DNA from: Adiantum capillus-veneris
Taxonomy: Eukaryota > Streptophyta > Polypodiopsida > Polypodiales > Pteridaceae
Length of the DNA stretch: 64,000 nt
Assembly (NCBI GenBank): GCA_014529385.2
Contig: CM043942.1
Location: forward strand, 112,316,141-112,380,140
Direction of reading: 5' to 3'
Shown here: piece after piece, positions 22,024 through 31,096 of the stretch
How the letters are laid out: the number at the start of each line of letters is the position of its first letter
Position numbering within the stretch: the first letter of the stretch is position 1
Position numbers and translations under genes: made by a program
The notes under the pieces: model-generated
The model's database searches: none
Told to the model about the DNA's origin: nothing
What the model saw: only the letters and a program-made list of their open reading frames with translations

Positions 22024-25000
22024 TTAAACAGATGTCCTCTGTTCATTTTGTAGATTCTTTGCATGCACCCCATATAGAGTAGCAACTTGATGTTCGTCTG
22101 GCACCACCTCCATAGCTTCTGACTGAGCATCTTCTCCGATCTCCTCCATTGATGCCGCTGTGATTGGCACATGGTAGCCTTCATACGTTCGTGCACTACA
22201 AGGGGCTACCTCTATGACATACCACCAGTTTGATCCAGACTTTGTAGGATGAAATATCACCTGCCAGAGCAGGTGATAACTTACATGAGAGCTTCCAAGC
22301 GCAGAAATTCTAAAATGGGATGTTAACTATTTACATACTTACTTGTTCACAATGCTTGGGTAGTACGAAAGTATCTCTTAGGTCAGTCCATTTCTTAGTT
22401 GAATCCACCTCAAGAAAACCAGACTCTCCTCTACGCATAGTAGCGTTGCGACGCTCCATGATTATCTTGAATTATTGCACGTCAAACAAGTCGACAAAAA
22501 ATCCTCTATAATCGATCCTCAAAATCTCTTGTAGCGTGCCGAAGTAAGTGAGTTCCGCCACCACAGGATCTGCATTAGAGGACCGTCGTCGACTAGACTG
22601 TTCAAATTTTGCCATGATTCCACAATCTTGAGTAAAACGTTTTTTGTCGATCCGTTCCACCCTAAAATGTTGACCTTTATACCATGCTACTGTGTATGAC
22701 TTATACTACAACCAACAAAGATTATGAGTGGCCGTTCAAACATTTAAAAAGTTACTAGCTAGTCCTACATTGCAAACTTACCTTGGTCGCGCAACCCCTA
22801 GAGTACTCTCACTCTTTCTCAGTCACTTCTTCATCGCACTCTTGTGCGCTTTTCAATTGGTTGTGAAACCATCTTAAGCTCATGAATGTTGGTAGGCTCT
22901 CTAGACCCGTCGGATAGTGCATCGGTGGTCCTCTCCCCCGTCTCCACTCGATCCTTGCCCTTTGTCGCTCTTGATTTGCATCCTCATATTGTGAAATCCA
23001 CTTCTTCATGACTTGATTGTGAAGCATGAAAAATCGGTTGATTTTAACCTCTAGATCTTCCGTCATCTTCTTCTCAACACCGAGATTTCACATGACAATT
23101 CCAGATATACGCTCATCATCTATGGTTCGCCATAGCGTGTCCCGGGCTTTATCAAATCCGTCTAGCCACTCTCCAATGTACACTAGGGACTCTGATACCA
23201 GCCAACCTTCTGCCATGCTACCCTCCGGACGTGCCTTCTGACGCACATATCCCTTGAGCGTTTTCATGAAACGTTCTAAAAAGAACATCCATCTGGAATG
23301 TACTGTGCCAGCTATTTCCACCTCATCAACTATGTAAACAAGAAGATGCACCTGAATGGTTAGCATGGTAGTAGGAAAATATTTCTCAAACATGCACACA
23401 ACCTCCGCAGCGTTTAGTTTGGCGAATGGTATGGAGTCTACGTTGATCTCCTTTTGTGAGATCCATTGCACCAACTTTGCAAGTTTGTAGATTGTGTTAC
23501 GTACGTCAAGAGACAAACATCCCTCAATGGAAACCGGTAAAATAAACTGTAAAACACGTGCAGCATTGATATTAAAGTCCACACAAGAATTTGTTACACA
23601 ATTCCCACTATGATATACTCCACTATGAACATACCTGACACATGCCAGTCGTGTGACTTCAAACCGGTAAGCTTTTCTTCTTTAGTAAAACACGTTCGGA
23701 GCGAGTGCATTACGCCAGTGGGGGTCCGCAAAGATCAAATGGTCTCTTTTACTTTGCATTCTTGGGCTCTTGTGAAAATCCATGGTGTTTTAGGGAGTTT
23801 TATCGATCCATCGGACGCTGTTTGCGGCCAATATTTCTCCATACGATCCACATTCCTAAGGTCAACTCTGGCTCCCAAAGTATCTTTCTTGCCGGTCAGA
23901 TGGTCGCATAGTAGATTACCCACATTCTTGAATATGTGCATTGGATTGAGCAAGTGATTGATCATGAGTGGGGCCAGTATGGTAACTCGTACCATAAAGA
24001 TAGTCTCTTCATCCCTGGGGGCAATCCGTCATCACACATCTCCTTCTGCTCTAGCCATGCTTGTGCAGACATCCTCGGTGACTCTCTTCCCAAAAAGCCG
24101 TCGCGTAACACATGATTCTCTGGAAGATACGCTTGATGACCTTCGTAGATTTACTTCTTCAATGAGGGCACCCTACATGCATTCAGTCTAGGTCCGCATG
24201 TGATACATGCTTTGTATCCGCTTGTTTGAAGCCCTGCATGTATACACATGAAAATAGATCAGCTTGAGAAAAACCAAGATTTACAGTGTCTGAGTGAGGA
24301 GTGTAAATAGATCACCTGAGCATTCTGTTAGTCCGGGATAGTCATGCATGGTCCACATTAGAATGCCTCTGATCAAAGCATTCCGTCGACCTGTGTGTCG
24401 GCTCATATCCACCACCTCTATGCCAATCCACAATTGTTGTAGCTCTTCCAATAGTGGAACATCCATATTCTTCACTTTATATCGCCCCGACACAATCAAG
24501 CTTAGCCATAGGTGCCCCTTCTTCGTAGTCAACCACGGGGGAATGTTGTAGTTGACGATGACAACGGGCCATACACTATAAGATGTTGATCTTTGACCAA
24601 ATGGATTTACGCCATCCATAGCCAGGCCTAAGCGCAAATTTCGAGCTTCCCTGGCAAAATCCGACCATGTTCCATCTATATGTTTCCAGGCTGCACAATC
24701 TGCAGGAATCCGTAGCACACCATCCGAAGATTTATTCTCCTCATGCCATGATGCTAGGGCGGTCATAGACTTACATTCGAAGAAATGCTTGATGCGAGGA
24801 AGCAAAGGAAAATGTCGCAAAACCTTTTGCAGAATTTTTGTTCCGTGGAGATCTACTCGATATCTTTCGGAATCACATTTCGGACACTTCTCCATGTCTA
24901 TGTATTCCCCTCTGAAAAGAATGCAGCCATTAGGACAAGCATGGATCGAATTGTAATCCATCCCCAAGTTTCGCAAAATCTTTCTTGCTTCCTCTCAGGA

Positions 25001-25673
25001 ATCTGGCATCACATTATTAGCTGGTAGTATGTGCTCTTTGAGCAATCTACACAACATAAAAATACGGTACAATTGTGTAAAAATCTATCAGATCATTATA
25101 CATTTAGAGTTTTATTAAAGTAAACTAATTGTAATAGATCACCTGAAAAGCGTTGTGATGCTAGTGTCACTCCATCCAAACTTTGTCTGCATGTTGAGAA
25201 GAACCAAGAGCGATTTCAATCTAGACACACGTGCTCCATTATACAATGGCGTATCGGCTTCACTTTTCATATCATCATAGACAACCTTTCTGAATCCATG
25301 ATCGTCTCGATCATTTCATCAATCTCGGGCTCAAACATTGCCTCGTTGGGAATGTGGTCTGCATGATCATCCCCAGAGCTGTCAGATGCTACATCTTGTG
25401 GCCTCACATATGCTGCTTGACCAAAGCGCCTGCGAACACGTCTATTGGGTTGCAAGATTGCTGCATGTTGGCCAGCGTCAGATTCCGACGAGTTATAATT
25501 GGAAACAACTCGATCTATAATAGATGGATCGAACTCGCCAAATTCACGAAGGTGCTACAATGAAACGCGTCTTGTCCGTCGCACAGCATGCTTACAATGG
25601 TTACAAGGACATAAGATCCTCGTTGAGAGATAGGTGTTTCGGTTGGACGGCCCCACATCCTCGTCACTACTCA
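22024..25673 (-). pseudogene. TNP2-type CACTA transposase with DUF4218/DUF4216 regions
   Basis: Read on the minus strand from ATG 25673 (MSSDEDVGPSNRNTYLST, then CPCNHCKH). Conserved TNP2 blocks follow in order. They are HACPNGCILFRGEY and CPKCDSERY (24930-24870), KVLRHFPLLPRI, GVLRIPADCAAWKHIDGTW, NLRLGLAMDGVNPFGQ, VVIVNYNIPPWLTTKKG, VKNMDVPLLEELQQLW and ILMWTMHDYPG (to about 24310). Next is NPMHIFKNVGNLL (23900s). The DUF4218-like part at 23582-23088 includes TTMLTIQVHLLVYIVDEVE, RWMFFLERFMKTLKGYVR and ARPEGSMAEGW. The DUF4216-like part at 22620-22024 includes VVAELTYFGTLQEILRIDY. In-frame stops occur near 25555, 24998 and 22470, so it is a pseudogene although the domain order is complete. 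Family identity is firm; exon limits are approximate. Confidence 0.9.
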
Positions 25674-25733
25674 TAATGAGGGTAAAAATCTTATAACCTG
25701 GACAAAAAAATTAATCTTCTATTGACATTCTTC

Positions 25734-25770
<37 letters not shown>

Positions 25771-26094
25771 TTGTTCACACTGTAAACTACCTCACATTCT
25801 CTAGTCATGTCCAAACCCCACACACCTCAGTCTAAAGGTCCACGGAGATCAGAACCACCGGGTTATAATCTCATCTTTATTGGTCAATGCCTATATTTGT
25901 GGGTACAAGAAATCTACACACCCACGTCTACATGATACTGCATGTAGTGGACAAAACCCCTTTGCCTCTTCTCTAGCTGTAGCATTTCACAACATCTTAA
26001 CATCTTTTCACAATAGATCTTTGTTTGTAGCATGCACGTTCGCCATTCTTGCAATGTAGCTGATGTCTGCTCAAGGCACTTAATTCTTAATCTA
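25674..26094. other. CACTA 5' non-coding region
   Basis: Upstream of the TNP2-type gene. Contains an AT dinucleotide tract (25740-25768). No gene seen. Confidence 0.5.
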
Positions 26095-26300
26095 GATTTG
26101 ACACGTAAATAACCTAAATCTAATCTAATATAACATAAATAAACCTAAATCTAATCTAATATAACGTAAATCTAAATCTAACGTAAATAAACCTAAATTT
26201 AATCAAACATAAATCTAACTAAAAATAAACCTGAATCTAATCTAATTTAATTTAAATAAACCTAAATCTAATTTAACGTAAGTTTACATCTAACCTAATC
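26095..26300. repeat. Degenerate short repeat 'aacctaaatctaatctaat'
   Basis: Irregular repetition of CCTAAATCTAATCTAAT/ATAAC blocks over about 200 bp. The CCTAAA core faintly resembles plant telomere repeats, but the unit is too divergent to call telomeric. Confidence 0.6.
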
Positions 26301-26324
26301 TTTAATGTCTTTTGAGATAGTTTC

Positions 26325-26720
26325 CTACGACGTTAAAACTCTCTTCTTCTTGTGTGTGTGTGTGTGTGACAATAAAAAGAGAAAAATGGTATAACCTTTC
26401 TATCACCCAAGTGTGGTAGATTGGTTATGCCATTTTCCTCTTGAATAACAGGTCTTGAGTTCAACTCCTCGTCGGCTAGATTTTTAGGTCTCTTTAATTA
26501 GTTTCCTACGATGTTAAATTAAACTCTCTTCTTCTCGGGTGTGTGTATGTGGGTGTGTGTGCATGCCAATAAAAAAAGGAGGAAAATGGTATAACTTTTC
26601 TATCACCGAAGTGTGATAGATTGGTTATGTCATTTCCCTTATGAATAACATGTCTTGAGTTCAACTCCTGTCGACTAGATCTTTAAGGTCTCTTGGGATA
26701 GTTTCCTACGATGTTAAGAC
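26325..26720. repeat. Two tandem 200-bp units with tRNA-like A and B boxes
   Basis: Copies are offset by 200 bp ('ggtataacc' at 26388, 'ggtataact' at 26588). Each contains TGGTAGATTGG or a variant, resembling a Pol III A box, and about 45-50 bp downstream GAGTTCAACTCC, close to the B-box consensus GGTTCGANTCC. They could be tRNA-derived (SINE-like) sequence picked up by the CACTA element. Without a folded cloverleaf I do not call a tRNA. Confidence 0.5.
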
Positions 26721-26722
26721 TC

Positions 26723-26737
26723 TCTTCTTCTTCTTCT

Positions 26738-26779
<42 letters not shown>

Positions 26780-26957
26780 GTGTGTGTGCATTCTTTGTTT
26801 ATGCATGTGTGTGTACGTTTTTGGTTTATGCATGCTCTCTCTCTTTTCCTCTCTCAATGTGTGTGTGCTTTCTTTGTTTATGCACATGTGTGTGCATTTT
26901 TTGTTTACGCTTGTGCTCTCTCTCTCATTCTATCTCTCTCTCTCTCTCAAAAACGCA

Positions 26958-27029
<72 letters not shown>

Positions 27030-27250
27030 AAGAGGGGAAGGGACCATGAGAGTGAGGAGAGGGAAGGAGCATATCTAGCTCTCCTCCTCTCCTTGTGTGT
27101 GTGTGTGTGTGTGAGAGGGAGAGAGAAAGAGGGAAAGGGAACATGAGAGTGAGAAGAGGGAAGGAGCATACCTAGCTCTGCTTCCTCTCCTCATGTGTGT
27201 GTGTGTGGAGAAGAAAGAGAGAGAGAGAGAGAGAGAGGGAGAGCGTTACC
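26723..27250. repeat. Simple-repeat region (CTT, CT, GT, GA)
   Basis: Dense microsatellites: (CT)n at 26742-26776, (GT)n at 26959-26992, then (GA)n, repeated with variations to 27241. All open frames here are repeat artefacts. Confidence 0.9.
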
Positions 27251-27324
27251 TTGCTTGCTTGAGCACGCGTCAAAAACTCAGATCTGAGATTTGAGTTTTC
27301 GAACGCTCTCGGTTATTTTTTTAG

Positions 27325-27440
27325 CCTTGGCGGCGTCGTTATATGCGTCGCTATGTTACTTTAAACATAGCGACGTATATAGCGACGCCGTGCTTTTTCA
27401 TATTTGAGCGTCGCACTACGAGTGTCGCGACTATTAAGCA
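27325..27440. repeat. CACTA subterminal repeats (right)
   Basis: GCGTCGTTATATGCGTCGCTA, TAGCGACGTATATAGCGACG and GCGTCGCACTAC mirror the motifs at the left end. Confidence 0.85.
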
Positions 27441-27442
27441 TG

Positions 27443-27452
27443 TCTTGTAGTG
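27443..27452 (-). repeat. CACTA right terminal inverted repeat
   Basis: TCTTGTAGTG, the complement of the left end, followed by the ACA target duplication. Confidence 0.9.
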
Positions 27453-27805
27453 ACATTACATATTACTTGGTGAGTATTCAATTACTTTTTAAAGTCTGGA
27501 TAGTATTTTACATTGCATCCTATGAGATCAACTAACCTTTTTTTTATAGCATATTCTGTACCTGCATGGAACATATTTTGCAAAACAAGGACCCCTTGCA
27601 ACATATATGGAATACTCAGGGAATGGAAAAATCTCACTATCAAGCAAGGACTTCTTTTTTCAAATGTACAAGAAAGGGAGGGGGACAAAGAAGGAGCAAT
27701 GCACTAAAGGAATTATTCAATTGGTTCTATAGGAGGATACTACAACAGATGAGATCAAACAACCATGCTGCTCAACCACAGATGGAGATGAATGCTTCAC
27801 TTTGA
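27453..27805 (+). pseudogene. Transposase-like gene of unnamed family, 3' part
   Basis: With one ACA copy removed, the coding sequence before the CACTA element (AITDAWGAKD) runs into ITYYL and then a donor TTG|GTGAGT near 27471. The next exon starts after TTTTTATAG near 27550: HILYLHGTYFAK, then after a one-base shift DPLQHIWNTQGMEKSHYQA, TRKGGGQRR and LKELFNWFYRRIL, ending at a stop at 27805. The motif order (H.L..H, PL..W..QGMEK, GGG...) fits the C-terminus of the same protein family. The 1-nt frameshift shows this copy was not functional when read. Confidence 0.5.
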
Positions 27806-27977
27806 AGCTTTGTACCAAATCTTTCTAAAGAGATCCAAATTGAAAAAAGATATTTTGGTGCAAAAATTGTTAAATTTACATCAGTTTTTGATTTTTTTGA
27901 TATCTCTAGACATGTCACCTCTATATCTTAAAAGCTCTCTTCTTTTATAGCCCCCAAGAAGGTCTCCTCAGCTTCTG

Positions 27978-29480
27978 CTACATAGCTAAAGTAGCACAGA
28001 AGGTATCCTGCTCTTGAGGCATTGAATCATGTAGCATACCCAAATTTCTAAGTGTTGCAGCTCTCTCAAGTAGCATGATCTTGTTTGCATTGATTTGAAG
28101 GTAAGTGTACCCCAAAAACCGTGACAATATCTTTAGGGAAAATATTCGCAACTCAGGATCTTCAGAATACTGCATGTGAAAAGCACAGAAGGTGGCACTA
28201 TCCAATGTAGGCATGTAGTGCATGAGAGAGGAGGCATCCCTTCTTGAAGTTCCCTCTATTGCTTTCTCTCTGGAGCCTTTAGCTCTCCCAAGAAAATTGT
28301 CTTTGTCAAGGAGTCCAATCTGCAAAACAATACATAATGAGTAGTTAAAACAAACTTGAAAAAAAAAGGAAGATTTCAGAAGGGAGATCAAGGAAAAACT
28401 AAATCTACCTTTTGCAACTCATCCTCGGTATGACTTTTTCTTGAAGGAGATTGCATGATCCAGTCATCTCTCTTATGTCAACGTCCTTTCCATTTTTTTC
28501 AATTTAAAGTCTCTGCCAAAAGATTGGATGCCAAGCTCAACAAGTCTCTTCTTAAAATCCTCATCTTTGAGGAAAGGTTTCTCCTCTTCCACTCTTTTCA
28601 TGCATAGAGCAAGTGCATCAGGAGCAGGAAGAAAATCTTTATTGGATGTCTGAAGATCAAATGCCATAAACTGCACTTTTGACTCTTCTTCTGTGTCAAT
28701 AAAATCTTTGGCCACCGCAGAAGATTCAAAAATGGTTGCAATACAGTAGTCCTCCCTCATATTAAGCAGACATTGGATATGATGGAGATGGATATACTCT
28801 TTTCCATTGATATAGAAGTAGGGAAGGTTTGGAACAGTAAGGGAAGCCTCAGACACCTCTACCTCCTCTGTTGGCTTATCAATGACAGTACTAGCTCTAA
28901 GTTGAGCCACATCAAAATTTGCACTCTCCTGCTCCTCAGCTGCAACATCAATTTCCTCCTCTTCTAGAATTTCACTTTTCTCAAGCTGCAAAAATGTGGA
29001 AACATTTGTATTTGTTCCCTCTTCGTCCGTATATTTCACTTCATCGCCTTTGCCTTGCATATCAACTTTAAGAAACAAAAAGAAAAGAAAGGCAACTTCT
29101 TTTGGAACAAGGTTGAAAGGCTTTGAATGTAATTGACAAGAAATGGTAGGTGGAAAAATAAATGAAGTCTTCTTAGAAAATCTTCCAAACCTCCTTGTTA
29201 CTTTGCCTTTCTCAATAGAGTTGGTAGTAAATTCAGTTAGATGGCAATAAGTCTTACCATCTAAACCAAAACACTTGCCTTCAACTACCTCTTCAAACTC
29301 TTTGAATTCTTCTTACAAAAAGTCCTTCAAATAGTCTACCATAATTGCAAGATCAAACAAAGGGTTGAATATTTCATATGCCTTGGTGTACACTTCCATG
29401 TCACCACCATCCATGACAGCAACCAAGAGCTTCTCACTTGCCGGACTCTCCTCTAAAATCTCTTCATGACCTTCATTCAT
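27978..29480 (-). pseudogene. Broken two-exon gene of unknown family
   Basis: Starts at ATG 29480 (MNEGHEEILEESPASEKLL) and stays in one frame through an in-frame TAA (29315-29313) to 28473. The middle is acidic (LEEEEIDVAAEEQ), followed by LPYFYINGKEYIHLHHIQC and PAPDALALCMKRVEEEKPF. After a shift in a run of A near 28498 the frame continues as DDWIMQSPSRKSHTEDELQK. It splices (AAAAG|GTAGAT to TTTGCAG|ATTGG, exon 2 from 28319) into IGLLDKDNFLGRAKG and the C-terminus at 27978. One stop and one shift mark it as a recent pseudogene or a copy under relaxed selection. I do not recognise the family. It shares a divergent promoter with the H3-like ORF. Confidence 0.5.
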
Positions 29481-29836
29481 GGTTTGGTTGAAAAAAATTT
29501 CAAATCGAAGAAGCTAGACCAAAACAGAGAGGGTAAAGCCAAAGAAACCAAAAGGCGCGATAGAAGCCCAAGGCACAATCTGCGGCCTTCATCTATCGCG
29601 TCGTGCTTGTCGCGATAAGAACGCACCAAAAGAAGCCCAAACGAAGACATAGAGACACGTTCCAGAGTTTGCAAAGGCTTACCCTCGCGTCGCGCGAGAC
29701 CAAAGTGATGGAGTTGAGAGAGAAGCCGTGATAGAGTTGAGAGAGAAGTGAAACAGAGCTTGATGTTAAAACTGCAAGATTCTCACATCGTGCGGAACCA
29801 AACAAAATACAACACCACAAAAAGACGAGATCAAGC
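29481..29836 (-). other. 5' leader region of the broken minus-strand gene
   Basis: About 355 bp between the ATG at 29480 and the minus-strand TATA box. No separate gene recognised; short frames here are shadows. Confidence 0.45.
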
Positions 29837-29846
29837 TTTATATAAG
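29837..29846 (-). promoter_or_regulatory. TATA box for the minus-strand gene
   Basis: Reads CTTATATAAA on the minus strand, about 360 bp upstream of the ATG at 29480. It mirrors the plus-strand TATA box across the inverted MSA pair. Confidence 0.55.
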
Positions 29847-29855
29847 GAGGTCAAA

Positions 29856-29918
29856 AATGACCGTTGTGGACATGTGTCATCCATGCACACATGCCATGTG
29901 GCATGCTTCCAACGGTCA
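29856..29918. promoter_or_regulatory. Inverted pair of MSA-type (AACGG) elements in a divergent promoter
   Basis: AATGACCGTTG (29856-29866) and CAACGGTCATT (29910-29920) are perfect inverted repeats. The right copy reads TCCAACGGTCA, a full match to the plant mitosis-specific activator consensus YCYAACGGYYA bound by three-repeat MYB proteins; the left copy on the minus strand (CACAACGGTCA) differs at one position. Each points to its own TATA box, so the 110-bp region looks like a symmetrical bidirectional promoter. G2/M expression is inferred. Confidence 0.6.
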
Positions 29919-29937
29919 TTGTACGGACAGTCGGTTG

Positions 29938-29946
29938 TATAAAAAG
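29938..29946 (+). promoter_or_regulatory. TATA box for the H3-like gene
   Basis: TATAAAAAG lies 20 bp after the right MSA element, with a CACGTG (G-box) at 29954-29959 just downstream. Transcription from here would give a leader of about 590 nt that includes the minisatellite. Confidence 0.55.
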
Positions 29947-30156
29947 CTCAAGTCACGTGCTCATTTTTCACCTTCCCCCAAAAAACACGTTCGTGTCGTT
30001 TTGTACCTCAATCATCCTCCGGCATCTCTTCTTTCATCGACCCGCACACCCTCTTTCGCGTTATTTCATCCACCCGCACACCCTCTTTCTGCCACATTTA
30101 CCGCAAGATGTGATAGCAATTACTTCCACACTTCCGGAGTGCATCTTACCACGTCC

Positions 30157-30486
30157 TATCATTTTCCCATACGACACGATAGTGAGGTCTTCTAGACTGT
30201 GGGTGTTCCTCCTATTGCGTCCTTCGGTGTCCCTCCTATTGCGTCCTGCGGTATCCTTTCATGTCTCCGGACCAAGCACTACCGAGCTCATCATCTTCAC
30301 TTACAACCCGATAGTGAGCTGTTCTAGACTGTGGGTGTCCCCCTATCACGTTGTGCGATGTCTTTTCATGTTTCCGGGCCACGCGATATCGAGTTCATCA
30401 TCTTCCCGTACGATGCGATAGCGAGCTCTTGCAGATTATCGCGTCCCACGGTATCTTTTCTTATCCCCGAGCCACGCGATACCAAG
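30157..30486. repeat. Three-copy GC-richer minisatellite (~90-130-bp unit)
   Basis: Imperfect tandem copies begin near 30157, 30285 and 30390. Each starts CATC(A)TTnCC-TACGA-GCGATAG-GAG and ends with a version of TTTC..GTTTCCGGGCCACGCGATA. A smaller duplication ('ccgcacaccctctttc') lies at 30040-30090. It fills the predicted 5' leader of the H3-like ORF. Confidence 0.7.
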
Positions 30487-30556
30487 CGCTTGGACCTCTC
30501 TGCGGGTCTTGTTTTGAAGTATTTTGTGACAAAAGACAGAAGTTTTCGACTATCAA

Positions 30557-30973
30557 ATGGCGAGGAAAAAAAACACTGCAACAAAAGTTTACCAAGCCCC
30601 AAAAGATCCAAAGAAAGATGATGATTCTGAGAAACCACCTACACAACCTCGTCAGAGGCCTACTGCCAGAAAAAGATTGAATTATCAAGTCAAATCTCTA
30701 AGAGAGATAAGGAAAGCACAAAAGTCTACTTGTCTTCTCATTCGAAAGCTACCTTTCATGAGAGTTGTCAAAGAGATATCAGATAGACTTGTGAGCATGA
30801 TGAATATCAAAACCTTTGTTTCAATAAGGTGGAAATCTCAAGCCTTGATGTTCCTTCAGAAGGCTGCTGAGGATTTTCTTATAGACTTTATGAATGATAG
30901 CTACATTTGTTCACAGGGTCACACTTATGAGCAAAGATTTTGTGCTTGTGTCAAGGCTGATGTACAAGTTTGA
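30557..30973 (+). CDS. Histone H3-like protein, CENH3-type, intronless
   Basis: The 138-aa ORF aligns with histone H3 from end to end. The tail starts MARKKNTATK, matching H3 MARTKQTARK at 7 of 10 positions. SLREIRKAQKSTCLLIRKLP (47-66) is nearly the canonical aN/a1 segment. RWKSQALMFLQKAAEDFLI (91-109) is the a2 helix, with the RW..AL..LQ.AAED.L pattern of plant centromeric H3 rather than the EASEAYL of canonical H3. Loop 1 (about residues 75-91) is roughly 8 residues longer than in canonical H3; a longer loop 1 is a CENH3 hallmark. The end (QRFCACVKADVQV) resembles RVTxMxKDxQL, but the protein stops before the LARRIRG part of a3, so the last helix is short. Plant CENH3 genes usually have several introns; this one has none, suggesting a retrocopy or captured copy. 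The ATG is in good context and follows the MSA/TATA promoter. Whether it is expressed is unknown. Confidence 0.75.
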   Translation: MARKKNTATKVYQAPKDPKKDDDSEKPPTQPRQRPTARKRLNYQVKSLREIRKAQKSTCLLIRKLPFMRVVKEISDRLVSMMNIKTFVSIRWKSQALMFLQKAAEDFLIDFMNDSYICSQGHTYEQRFCACVKADVQV

Positions 30974-31096
30974 TAAGGCTCTTGAGCTTATTCCTAGTGA
31001 GGATCTTAAAGTCTTTCAAATTTTAAATATCCCCCCTTCCAACAAAAAAATTTAGGGGTTGTCATTGAAGATGTTACACATCAGTATGAGACAAGA

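Larger units (their letters stand above)
19577..27452 (-). mobile_element. Complete CACTA (En/Spm) transposon, 7876 bp
   Basis: Both ends are present: CACTACAAGA at the left and its complement TCTTGTAGTG at the right, flanked by the 3-bp duplication ACA (19574-19576 and 27453-27455). Many short inverted and direct copies of TAGCGACG-type motifs lie just inside each end, as expected for En/Spm subterminal repeats. It carries a TNP2-type transposase pseudogene and a TNP1-like gene, both on the minus strand. In-frame stops in both make it a defective copy. It sits inside the coding sequence of the older transposase-like gene. Confidence 0.93.

Noticed and set aside
26095-26300. Interstitial telomere sequence
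   Set aside because: CCTAAA cores are present but the unit is irregular and lacks runs of CCCTAAA.
26388-26480. A functional tRNA gene
   Set aside because: Box-like motifs are present, but no anticodon arm or acceptor stem could be paired by eye.
26711-27169. Several open frames of 60-110 codons on both strands (Cys/Val, Ser/Leu, His/Thr, Arg/Glu rich)
   Set aside because: They are translations of CT, GT and GA microsatellites.
29857-30421. 112- and 185-codon plus-strand frames upstream of the H3-like ORF
   Set aside because: They overlap the promoter and the minisatellite and owe their length to the repeat; no domain recognised.
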